Shown here: piece by piece, positions 7,783-13,519 of the stretch
How positions within the stretch are numbered: the stretch's first letter is position 1
Layout of the letters: each line of letters starts with the position of its first letter
Source: Promethearchaeota archaeon
GTDB lineage: Archaea > Asgardarchaeota > Lokiarchaeia > Sigynarchaeales > SOKP01
Direction of reading: 5' to 3'
DNA: 13,519 nt
Assembly (NCBI GenBank): GCA_019057975.1
Contig: JAHLWJ010000107.1
Span: 1-13,519 of the forward strand
The notes under the pieces: generated by a model
The model's database searches: none
Seen by the model: only the letters and a program-made list of their open reading frames with translations
Told to the model about the DNA's origin: nothing
Translations under genes and position numbers: made by a program

Positions 7783-7785
7783 CTA
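7783..7785 (-). other. In-frame TAG in GH31 at a conserved Tyr position
   Basis: The codons read D-L-D-P-H-E-A-I-TAG-G-F-G-E-K-F on the minus strand with no frame change. The homologous position is normally Tyr (TAT/TAC), one transversion from TAG. Confidence 0.85.
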
Positions 7786-8277
7786 GATCGCTTCATGAGG
7801 ATCGAGATCAAACAATTCAACGGCAATTGGAGATTTATCACTTTGTGAATAACAAATTCCCATATTAAATGAATCCCATTGTCTGAAATCATGCTTTTCA
7901 AAACCTCCAATTCCACATAATTTTTTTTCGTTAAAATTGTATACAAGAACTCTAAAAGGATATGGAATTATATTTAAATTTATCTCATTAGTTTTTATTT
8001 CAATCTTGTCTTTCAATATCGAAATATCTATATTTTGAGGGCCTTCGAATGTGCCAATAACCATAGGGGTTTCATTTTCTTCAATGATATCAGCTTCTTG
8101 TACTTTGTTCCTAGGAAGAAGTTCTTGAATTTTTTTAGGGTAAGACCGCCCCTCAGTTTTGAAAATAAAAGAATTTCCTTCTTGTTTTAGATATTGAACT
8201 CGATTAACAGTATTTCTACTAATCTTTTTAGATTCTACTAATCTGGTATTCATAGATATCTTTTATCTAATATTCTT

Positions 8278-8308
8278 AAAAAAATTTAGTAAAAAAAATC
8301 TTAAAAAA
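8278..8308 (-). terminator. T-tract terminator between GH29 and GH31
   Basis: Going downstream of the GH29 stop on the minus strand there are runs of T6 (8303-8308), T8 (8291-8298) and T7 (8278-8284). Repeated T-tracts are typical archaeal termination signals. They suggest at least partial termination before GH31, so the two genes need not be fully co-transcribed despite a gap of only 60 nt. Confidence 0.45.
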
Positions 8309-8313
8309 CCAGA

Positions 8314-9780
8314 CTAATTCCAACTAATTTTGAAACTTACCGCGTGATCGCATGGCTTTTTATCTGGAACTTCTATATGTAAGCCATCATCGTCTAATGT
8401 CCATCTAAGATCTTGGTTAACTCCCAACATTTTAATAGATTTGATTTCTTCCTCTGTGATAAGGTGGATTGAATTATTTTCTTTTTGATCTACATTTATT
8501 AAAGATTTTCTAAGGGTTTTAATTGTCCATTTTGATCTATAAGGCCATCCAAGCACAATTGCATAAAGTGCATTATCCTTCACAGTAAATCTGATGTCTT
8601 CTGGAGTGTATGGTCGATCACCTCTTTCAGAAAACATACCACCTTCTCCCAATTTTGTTGGCCCTTCCTCAGCAATAGACCATGGCGTACTACCATAAAT
8701 TGCTTCACCATTAAGCTCTAACCATTTTCCCATTTCAAGTAAAGTTTCTTTATGAAGTTCTGGTATTGTACCATCAGATTTTGGACCAACATTTATAACC
8801 AAATAACCGTGTTTAGCTACTCTATCTACAAAATTATGAATAAGTATTCGTGGAGATTTGACTCCTGCTTCTCGAGCATAACCCCAAGCTGTACTCTGAG
8901 CATTAAAATCTATAGAAGTATCTGTTATCCATTTATAATATGTTAATTTATTTGCTCGCCCTACTTCATAATCAACAACTCCTAATCCAGGTGGTATGTT
9001 ATTCATTTTATAAAGGATTTCAACTTCTTTGCCCCATTCTTCAGCCTTATTAAAATAATATGCTATGACTTCTTTTTTATACTTTTCTTGAATCTTTCCA
9101 AGACCAAAATCCCACCATATAAGATCAGGCTTATATTTATCAATTACTTCAATAACTAAAGCTTTCCACCAATCGAGAAATTCCTTGTTCGGCCAAACTT
9201 GATAACGTTTATATTTACCTTTATACTCCACACCATACAATCCGGCGAACTCTGGATTAGAAGTATCATATTCAGGATTAGAATGTGGAAAAAAGAACCA
9301 GTTTGCAGCATGATGGAAGGCAACCATAAACTTCATACCCTGCTTTCTTATCGCTTTTTCCATTTCACCGACAGTATCCCTCTTTGGACCCATATTGGTA
9401 GCATTCCATTTAGTTACCTTACTATCCCACATGGCAAAGGAATCATGATGAATCGCAACAGGACCGGCGAATTTAGCTCCCGCATCTTTAAATAATTTTG
9501 CCCACTCATCGGGATTGAATTTTTCTGCTTTAAACAGGGGTATTAGATCTTTATAACCAAATTCAGATGGATCTCCATAATGTTTAACATGATATTCATA
9601 TTGTCGAGAACCTTTTCTATACATCCAGAACGGATACCAACTGACGTTAGGGCCACATGCAGGAACAGAATAGATACCCCAATGGTAATAAATTCCAAAT
9701 TTTGCATTGTCTAACCACTCCGGAGTTCTATGCTTCTTTAAAGAATTCCAAGTAGGTTTATAATATTCTTCTTTCGACAC
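8314..9780 (-). CDS. GH29 alpha-L-fucosidase
   Basis: This 488-residue retaining glycosidase hydrolyses terminal alpha-L-fucose from glycans. Family features in order: AKFGIYYHWGIYSVPA (26-41), the FGxxxHWG active-site motif; YKDLIPLFKAEKFNPDEWAKL (about 76-96); the HHDSFAMWDSKVTKWN block (111-126) with substrate-binding His pair and Trp; MKFMVAFHHAANW (149-161); and PDLIWWDFG (218-226), with Asp224 as the predicted nucleophile. A C-terminal beta-sandwich (about 370-488) follows. Length matches archaeal fucosidases (about 490). There is no signal peptide, so it acts in the cytoplasm on imported oligosaccharides or on the cell's own glycans. The start is GTG at 9780 with AGTGAG just upstream; a nearby ATG is out of frame. 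The stop is TAG. It lies directly before the GH31 gene, suggesting joint action on a fucose- and xylose-bearing glycan. The acid/base residue is poorly conserved in GH29 and I cannot assign it. Confidence 0.93.
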   Translation of the reverse strand: MSKEEYYKPTWNSLKKHRTPEWLDNAKFGIYYHWGIYSVPACGPNVSWYPFWMYRKGSRQYEYHVKHYGDPSEFGYKDLIPLFKAEKFNPDEWAKLFKDAGAKFAGPVAIHHDSFAMWDSKVTKWNATNMGPKRDTVGEMEKAIRKQGMKFMVAFHHAANWFFFPHSNPEYDTSNPEFAGLYGVEYKGKYKRYQVWPNKEFLDWWKALVIEVIDKYKPDLIWWDFGLGKIQEKYKKEVIAYYFNKAEEWGKEVEILYKMNNIPPGLGVVDYEVGRANKLTYYKWITDTSIDFNAQSTAWGYAREAGVKSPRILIHNFVDRVAKHGYLVINVGPKSDGTIPELHKETLLEMGKWLELNGEAIYGSTPWSIAEEGPTKLGEGGMFSERGDRPYTPEDIRFTVKDNALYAIVLGWPYRSKWTIKTLRKSLINVDQKENNSIHLITEEEIKSIKMLGVNQDLRWTLDDDGLHIEVPDKKPCDHAVSFKISWN

Positions 9781-9887
9781 TCATTTCTCACTTTGTGCTA
9801 TTTATTTTTTTTTTTGTTTTTTAATACTATTTAGAATTAAATAAAGCTTCATTTGAAAAAGAAGATATCTAAATTATTGAAAGCAAG

Positions 9888-9895
9888 AAAAAAAA
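9888..9895 (-). terminator. T8 tract downstream of the nucleotidyltransferase
   Basis: Eight T residues on the minus strand lie about 37 nt after the nucleotidyltransferase stop. They form the likely archaeal terminator for that pair, in the 151-nt gap that must also hold the GH29 promoter. A TTTATTTAA stretch (about 9837-9845, minus strand) is a weak TATA candidate for GH29. Confidence 0.4.
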
Positions 9896-9931
9896 TCGAG
9901 GATTAAAAGCTTAAAAATTTCCATGAAATAA

Positions 9932-10561
9932 TTATTTTCCTTTTAATCTATTGAAAAAGTCATCTGGATCATCTATTCCAGATTTTAATAATAAATATTC
10001 TTGTTCTATATCTAATTGGCTGCTAACAAATTCTAAATAATCCTTATCTAATTCATTCTGAAAACGTAACCAACACCCCAAAGCATCAGTATAATCTTGC
10101 CAACCTCCATATACTAATTTACTTAAGATAAAATCTTCTTTTGAAGTAACCCAGCATTCAATGCCAAAGACCCTCTCTCGAACTCTCTTTTTTAATCCAA
10201 TGGGACCCATTTTTTTATATTTACTGCTACTGGTTTTTACTACTATGTGATTAACATATCTTACCGTATCGCTTTTGTCTAAAAATTGAATAATATTGAT
10301 TTCTCTAGCCAGAAATAAAGTTGTTTTCCAATCTTGTAATGGATGAAAATTATTTTTTTCCAATAGTGAAATATAATGGGCAAGAATAATATTAGATGAT
10401 TGTAAGTCTATTACAATATCAATATCACGAGTAATCCTAAAGTCTGAGTATAAATTTACTAAAATACCTCCTACTAAATAATATTTAACACCCTTGTTTT
10501 CTTCCAAGCCTTCTAAAAAATCAATTATTTGTAAAAATGCTTGTTTATAAGTGCTTTCCAT
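9932..10561 (-). CDS. Minimal nucleotidyltransferase, AbiEii/DUF6036-like
   Basis: This 209-residue cytoplasmic protein has the pol-beta nucleotidyltransferase fold. YYLVGGILVNLY (27-38) contains the GG motif. FRITRDIDIVID (41-52) carries the metal-binding D-x-D pair Asp46/Asp48. The C-terminal part has VTSKEDFILSKLVYG (140-154) and a helical tail with QDYTDALGCWLRF, the E-D-x-x-L-x-K-L / D-x-x-D-A-x-x pattern seen in AbiEii-like and DUF6036 proteins. The third catalytic acidic position, expected in a strand around 88-93 (REINII), appears to be Asn91, so activity is uncertain. Family members act as NTP transferases, often as the toxin or modifier half of toxin-antitoxin modules. The start ATG abuts the stop of the 78-residue partner with no spacer, indicating translational coupling. 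Confidence 0.75.
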   Translation of the reverse strand: MESTYKQAFLQIIDFLEGLEENKGVKYYLVGGILVNLYSDFRITRDIDIVIDLQSSNIILAHYISLLEKNNFHPLQDWKTTLFLAREINIIQFLDKSDTVRYVNHIVVKTSSSKYKKMGPIGLKKRVRERVFGIECWVTSKEDFILSKLVYGGWQDYTDALGCWLRFQNELDKDYLEFVSSQLDIEQEYLLLKSGIDDPDDFFNRLKGK

Positions 10562-10798
10562 TTACTTTTTTCTCCCTCGTAATTTATCATGGAACTGATA
10601 CATATTTATAATAATTTCTTTATGAGTTTTATCAGGATATCTCTCTTTTTCCTTTTGAATGTAATCTTGTAATCCTAATTCATAGATTTCTAAGAAAATT
10701 GACTCAATTTTTTTTAACTCCGTTTTTTTCATTAACTCTATTCTTCCTTTAAAATCTCTAGTAATTTTTCTAAAATTATTATTTGATTCAGATGTCAT
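10562..10798 (-). CDS. Small helical protein, putative partner of the nucleotidyltransferase
   Basis: This 78-residue, highly charged protein is predicted to be almost all helix (segments about 22-48 and 58-76) with Lys/Arg-rich ends. It has no Cys, no membrane segment and no DNA-binding motif I can name. The pattern QKEKERYPDKTHKEIIINMYQ is reminiscent of small archaeal and bacterial proteins encoded just before nucleotidyltransferase genes. Its TAA stop is immediately followed by the ATG of the nucleotidyltransferase, so the two are made from one mRNA and probably act together, perhaps as antitoxin and toxin (inference). The ATG at 10798 lacks a ribosome binding site; a TATA-like element lies about 45 nt upstream. 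I do not recognise a defined family. Confidence 0.65.
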   Translation of the reverse strand: MTSESNNNFRKITRDFKGRIELMKKTELKKIESIFLEIYELGLQDYIQKEKERYPDKTHKEIIINMYQFHDKLRGRKK

Positions 10799-10840
10799 TA
10801 TTCTTTAATACCATATTTTAACTTTAAATTGTTAACTCCT

Positions 10841-10851
10841 TTAAATATAAT
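10841..10851 (-). promoter_or_regulatory. Possible TATA box of the small-protein/nucleotidyltransferase pair
   Basis: On the minus strand ATTATATTTAA lies about 45-50 nt before the ATG at 10798, giving a leader of about 20 nt. The local AT content makes this tentative. Confidence 0.35.
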
Positions 10852-10933
10852 AATAGGAAAACGGTTTATTAATATTTTAGAATCCCTTAGATTTTCAAAA
10901 TAATTGAACGAATCTTACTGTTTATTTACAATA

Positions 10934-10972
10934 GAAAAAAGAAATAAAAAATTCTGAAAAAAGAAAAACAAA
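10934..10972 (-). terminator. T-tract terminator after sdhB
   Basis: Downstream of sdhB on the minus strand come successive T-runs (TTTTGTTTTT, TTTTTT, then TTTTTT and TTTTTT) within 40 nt, with no strong stem. This is the pattern of intrinsic archaeal termination and marks the end of the sdhAB transcript. Confidence 0.55.
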
Positions 10973-10983
10973 ATCTTTAACTC

Positions 10984-11748
10984 TTATCTCTCACTGATAT
11001 TTTTATCTCTTATATCCTTAATTGCTGTCCCTGGCATAACTCCTTTAGGACAGATCCGATTGCAGACGAAAAATTTCTCACATGCAGGAACTGCATCATC
11101 CTTTAAAACACGTGAAAGAATTGATCTCTGTTTCTCATTTGATATTCTTGAATCACTTAAAAATCTCTCTGCTTTTGCTATTTGTGCTGGTCCTAAATAT
11201 TTTGGATTTTTTTTAATAACAGGGCAAGCCCAGCATAATCCACACAATATACAATAGACTAGACGTTCAATTTTTTTCATTTGAGATGGTGATTGTGTTG
11301 ATTCTGGAACAATATCATTCAACTCTCTTTCGAAAAACGGTTCAATCTCTCTATAAAATCTCCAGAAAGGTTCCATATCTACAACCAAATCTTTTAAAAC
11401 TGTCATATTCGGTAATGGCTCAACCAAAATTTCAGTCTCAGGATCCCAATCTGGATGATCACCAAATTTAAACTCAGGCAAATTAATGGGTTTCTTAGCA
11501 ATTTTAACGGTAGATACTTGAGTTCTACACGCGAGTAAGGGCACTTTATCTATAGTCATTCCGCATGATCCACAAATTGCTCCCCTACACGCATAACGAA
11601 AAGCTAGTGTTGAATCAAAATAATCCTGTATATAAAAAAGAGCATCTAAAATACTCATACCCTTTGAAACTGGAAATTCGAATTTGTCATAATGACTTTT
11701 TCCATTACCAGAATTTCTATAAACCAAAAATTTATATTTTTCTACCAT
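10984..11748 (-). CDS. sdhB: Succinate dehydrogenase/fumarate reductase iron-sulfur subunit
   Basis: This 254-residue subunit carries electrons between the SdhA flavin and a quinone or other partner. The N-terminal ferredoxin domain holds the [2Fe-2S] ligands Cys54, Cys59, Cys62 and Cys74 (ACRGAICGSCG...LLAC), all four cysteine. The C-terminal helical domain has CILCGLCWACP (166-176) and ACEKFFVCNRICPKG (222-236) for the [4Fe-4S] and [3Fe-4S] centres. The second block has normal spacing (Cys223, 229, 233). The first is C-x2-C-x2-C-x2-C-P, one residue shorter than the usual C-x2-C-x2-C-x3-C-P, which displaces the fourth Cys, normally a 3Fe-4S ligand. The ATG overlaps the sdhA stop (TAATG), and GGAGAGGA (11756-11763) lies 7 nt upstream. 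No membrane anchor gene follows; the next gene is 185 nt away and unrelated. Confidence 0.94.
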   Translation of the reverse strand: MVEKYKFLVYRNSGNGKSHYDKFEFPVSKGMSILDALFYIQDYFDSTLAFRYACRGAICGSCGMTIDKVPLLACRTQVSTVKIAKKPINLPEFKFGDHPDWDPETEILVEPLPNMTVLKDLVVDMEPFWRFYREIEPFFERELNDIVPESTQSPSQMKKIERLVYCILCGLCWACPVIKKNPKYLGPAQIAKAERFLSDSRISNEKQRSILSRVLKDDAVPACEKFFVCNRICPKGVMPGTAIKDIRDKNISER

Positions 11749-13460
11749 TAGTATTTCCTCTCCTTCACCTCAAATATTCCTAATTTAACTGGTTTTGTCT
11801 TTATCTCCAACCCATCTTTTACTCTATAAATCATTGTATGCACGAGATATTTATCATCATTTCTCGTAGGGTAATCAATACGGAAGTGAGCGCCTCTACT
11901 CTCTTTCCTCCATAATGAGGCATAAGCAGTTGCTTCTGCAATATCTAACATACTTCTAAGTTCTAAAGTTCGGATTAGCCCATAATCAAAACTTCTATCT
12001 TCAGTTGAAACTTGTGTGTTTAAAAATTCTTTTTGTAATCTTGGAAGGGTTGTGGTCGCTTTCTTAAGATCCTTATCAGTTCTATAGACGCCTACATTCC
12101 TATTCAGAGTCTCTCCCATTTCATTTCTAATCTCTACGGGTTTTTTACCATTATTTTCATTCCAACTCTTAAATATTCTTTCGATATTATTGATTACCCT
12201 TTCTTCAGCAATCCGAATTTCGTTTAATGATGGTTTATTAGGTAATCCTTTTTTAAGTAATTTTCTTCCTATATATCTCCCAAATACTGCAGTTTCTAAT
12301 AACGAGTTACCACCTAATCGATTAGCACCATGAACAGATAAACAAGAACATTCACCAATAGTATAAAGTCCTGGTAGATCTGTTTCCCCATATCTCCCAT
12401 CGAATTTAGTTCCAATTCCACCCATTGAATAATGCTGACCAGGATGTACAGGGATTGGTTCTTCAATTGGGTCAATTCCAGCAAAAGAAATACTAATCTC
12501 TCTAATACCAGGAAGTCTTTCCTTAATTTTCTCAGCACCTAAATGAGTAAGATCTAAATGAACGTATGAATTTTCAAATCCTCTTTCCTCAATAATTTCT
12601 GTTTCAATTGAACGTGCAACAATATCCCGCGGCGCGAGTTCCATAGCCTTTGGTGCAGTTTTTTCCATAAAACGTTCATTTTTATTATTAAATAAATATC
12701 CACCTTCACCCCGAGCGCCCTCGGTTATTAAAATGTTTGTCCCAAATAATGTTGTTGGATGAAATTGAACAAACTCAACATCTTGCATTGGGATCCCGGC
12801 TCGAAATGCAGCTCCTACACCATCCCCGGTGTTAATAACAGCATTCGTAGAATATTTGAAGATACGTCCAAAACCGCCAGTAGCTAATATTATATAAGGA
12901 GATCTAAATGATACAAGTTCTCCTTTAGCAATATCAAGAGCTATTAACCCAGCAATTTTACCTTCTGCTATAAAAAGATCAACTAAAAAGTATTCATTAA
13001 AAAAAGTTACACCATTACGAACAGACTGTTCATTTAAGGTGTGAAGTAAGGCATGACCTGTTCTATCACCCGCATAACAAGTACGTGGAAATCCAGCACC
13101 ACCAAAAGGACGTTGGGCGATTAAACCCGATTCTAATCGCGAAAATGGAGCACCCATACTTTCAAATTCTACAACAATCTTAGGTGCTTCCTTACACATA
13201 AACATTACGATATCTTGATCTGCGAGATAATCAGAACCTTTTACGGTATCAAATGCATGTCCTTTGGGAGTGTCGCCTTTCCCTTCTTCTAAATTACCTA
13301 GGGCAGCATTGATCCCTCCTTGAGCAGCTACGGAGTGGCTGCGAACAGGAAAAACTTTACTAATAACTGCTGTATTCCATTTAGTCGATAATTCTAAAAC
13401 TGCCCTTAAACCACTAAGACCCGCCCCAACAACTAATACATCAAATTCTTCGATTCTCAT
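11748..13460 (-). CDS. sdhA: Succinate dehydrogenase/fumarate reductase flavoprotein subunit
   Basis: This 570-residue FAD subunit interconverts succinate and fumarate. The FAD Rossmann motif VVGAGLSGLRA is at 10-20. SHSVAAQGGINAALG (41-55) has His42 at the position of the covalent flavin link. The dicarboxylate site shows HPT (234-236), TEGARGEGG (246-254), PRDIVAR with Arg278 (proton-relay Arg), VHPGQHYSMGG (338-348, His343) and VHGANRLGGNSLLE (376-389, Arg381). The C-terminal domain has ELRSMLDIAEAT and ESRGAHFRIDYP. Length fits the family (570-590). No Tat-type twin-arginine signal is seen, so the catalytic domain probably faces the cytoplasm. The ATG at 13460 places the FAD motif at the expected distance. 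It overlaps sdhB by one base. Direction of catalysis cannot be decided from sequence. Confidence 0.96.
   Translation of the reverse strand: MRIEEFDVLVVGAGLSGLRAVLELSTKWNTAVISKVFPVRSHSVAAQGGINAALGNLEEGKGDTPKGHAFDTVKGSDYLADQDIVMFMCKEAPKIVVEFESMGAPFSRLESGLIAQRPFGGAGFPRTCYAGDRTGHALLHTLNEQSVRNGVTFFNEYFLVDLFIAEGKIAGLIALDIAKGELVSFRSPYIILATGGFGRIFKYSTNAVINTGDGVGAAFRAGIPMQDVEFVQFHPTTLFGTNILITEGARGEGGYLFNNKNERFMEKTAPKAMELAPRDIVARSIETEIIEERGFENSYVHLDLTHLGAEKIKERLPGIREISISFAGIDPIEEPIPVHPGQHYSMGGIGTKFDGRYGETDLPGLYTIGECSCLSVHGANRLGGNSLLETAVFGRYIGRKLLKKGLPNKPSLNEIRIAEERVINNIERIFKSWNENNGKKPVEIRNEMGETLNRNVGVYRTDKDLKKATTTLPRLQKEFLNTQVSTEDRSFDYGLIRTLELRSMLDIAEATAYASLWRKESRGAHFRIDYPTRNDDKYLVHTMIYRVKDGLEIKTKPVKLGIFEVKERKY
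11756..11763 (-). promoter_or_regulatory. Ribosome binding site of sdhB inside the end of sdhA
   Basis: GGAGAGGA on the minus strand lies within the last codons of sdhA, 7 nt before the sdhB ATG. Together with the TAATG overlap it indicates translational coupling. Confidence 0.65.
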
Positions 13461-13506
13461 TAAATATCATATTTTATTGTATTGAATAAAAACATTTTAC
13501 TAATAA

Positions 13507-13515
13507 GATATAAAA
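13507..13515 (-). promoter_or_regulatory. Possible TATA box of sdhAB
   Basis: On the minus strand TTTTATATC lies about 50 nt before the sdhA ATG. It would place the start of transcription near 13485, with a leader of about 25 nt. The window ends just beyond, so an upstream co-transcribed gene cannot be excluded. Confidence 0.35.
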
Positions 13516-13519
13516 TAAG

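Larger units (their letters stand above)
6032..8253 (-). pseudogene. GH31 family glycosidase (alpha-xylosidase/alpha-glucosidase-like), broken by a TAG and a frameshift
   Basis: Read through its two lesions, this gene gives one continuous protein of about 740 residues, matching YicI-type GH31 enzymes (about 770). The N-terminal beta domain (1-156) ends at an in-frame TAG where the family has Tyr of the Y-G-[LF]-G-E-[RK]-F motif; GFGEKFTRLNKVGQTVD follows in the same frame. The catalytic barrel holds IHLDTYWF, FPDPEAYF and the nucleophile motif IKVDFGE (Asp412). At RYPVHWG the frame breaks. One base back, it continues as GDSSANW (acid/base Asp476), LSFGLSGFQFWSEDIGG, GLFHSHSRIHG and C-terminal beta domains to the TGA. 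The start ATG at 8253 lies 60 nt after the fucosidase gene. GH31 enzymes release terminal alpha-linked xylose or glucose; the FPDPE barrel is YicI-like. As written, the products would lack catalytic residues. Recent decay, sequencing error and recoding are all possible. Confidence 0.85.

Noticed and set aside
7783..7785. Genome-wide reassignment of TAG to pyrrolysine
   Set aside because: TAG is the natural stop of the epoxide hydrolase, aldo/keto reductase and fucosidase genes here, at the expected family lengths. Only a local readthrough remains possible.
7755..7946. Separate 63-codon gene over the GH31 TAG site
   Set aside because: It is an out-of-frame reading of the GH31 coding sequence with no family resemblance; the true frame continues unchanged across the TAG.
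8752..9495. Plus-strand open frames opposite the fucosidase
   Set aside because: Antisense to conserved GH29 motifs, with no independent start signal or recognisable product.
9799..9822. Long plus-strand T-run as a terminator or mobile-element tail
   Set aside because: No plus-strand gene ends there; on the minus strand it is an A-rich GH29 leader. No inverted repeats or target duplications flank it.
11060..12538. Small open frames over sdhB and sdhA on both strands
   Set aside because: All overlap conserved catalytic motifs of sdhA/sdhB in other frames and show no coding pattern of their own.
1..13519. tRNA, rRNA, CRISPR, insertion sequence or prophage features
   Set aside because: I saw no cloverleaf-like segment, repeat-spacer pattern, transposase or integrase sequence, or long terminal repeats.

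Overview
The window is AT-rich and carries about eleven protein-coding genes. It most likely comes from an Asgard archaeon, probably Lokiarchaeia-like. The main reason is a small protein at 1590-2138 with a clear gelsolin-type actin-regulator domain, a eukaryotic-signature family known in archaea from Asgard lineages. Supporting signs are TATA-like elements about 25-60 nt upstream of starts, T-tract terminators, occasional GAGGTG-type ribosome binding sites, TTG/GTG starts, and archaeal-style central metabolism. No marker gene is present, so this assignment is an inference. I found no tRNA, rRNA, CRISPR array, IS element or prophage.

Layout, left to right. (i) Minus strand, 1-1458: the first codons of an unidentified gene, possibly an FMN-dependent 2-hydroxy-acid dehydrogenase, directly downstream of class II fumarase (fumC). 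(ii) Minus strand, 1590-3120: the gelsolin-like protein and an epoxide hydrolase-type alpha/beta hydrolase. (iii) Plus strand, 3255-5936: an apparent operon of a rubredoxin/pyruvate-oxidase-like ThDP fusion enzyme followed by an aldo/keto reductase. It ends in two tandem hairpins between convergent genes. (iv) Minus strand, 6032-9780: a GH29 alpha-L-fucosidase followed by a GH31 alpha-xylosidase/alpha-glucosidase-type gene. The GH31 gene spans its full length but is broken by an in-frame TAG and a one-base frameshift. (v) Minus strand, 9932-10798: a small helical protein abutting a minimal nucleotidyltransferase, resembling a toxin-antitoxin pair. (vi) Minus strand, 10984-13460: sdhA and sdhB of succinate dehydrogenase/fumarate reductase, with no membrane-anchor gene after them in the window.

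Functionally, fumC and sdhAB cover the succinate-fumarate-malate segment of the (possibly reductive) TCA cycle. The ThDP-rubredoxin enzyme plus aldo/keto reductase suggests 2-oxoacid decarboxylation coupled to an iron centre and aldehyde/ketone reduction. The GH29/GH31 pair fits removal of fucose and xylose side groups from a xyloglucan-like oligosaccharide inside the cell.

The points most worth a second look are the two lesions in the GH31 gene (one exactly at the catalytic acid/base motif, on a G-run that would permit -1 slippage), the altered ThDP-binding motif in the rubredoxin fusion, the shortened cysteine motif in SdhB, and the single-domain gelsolin.
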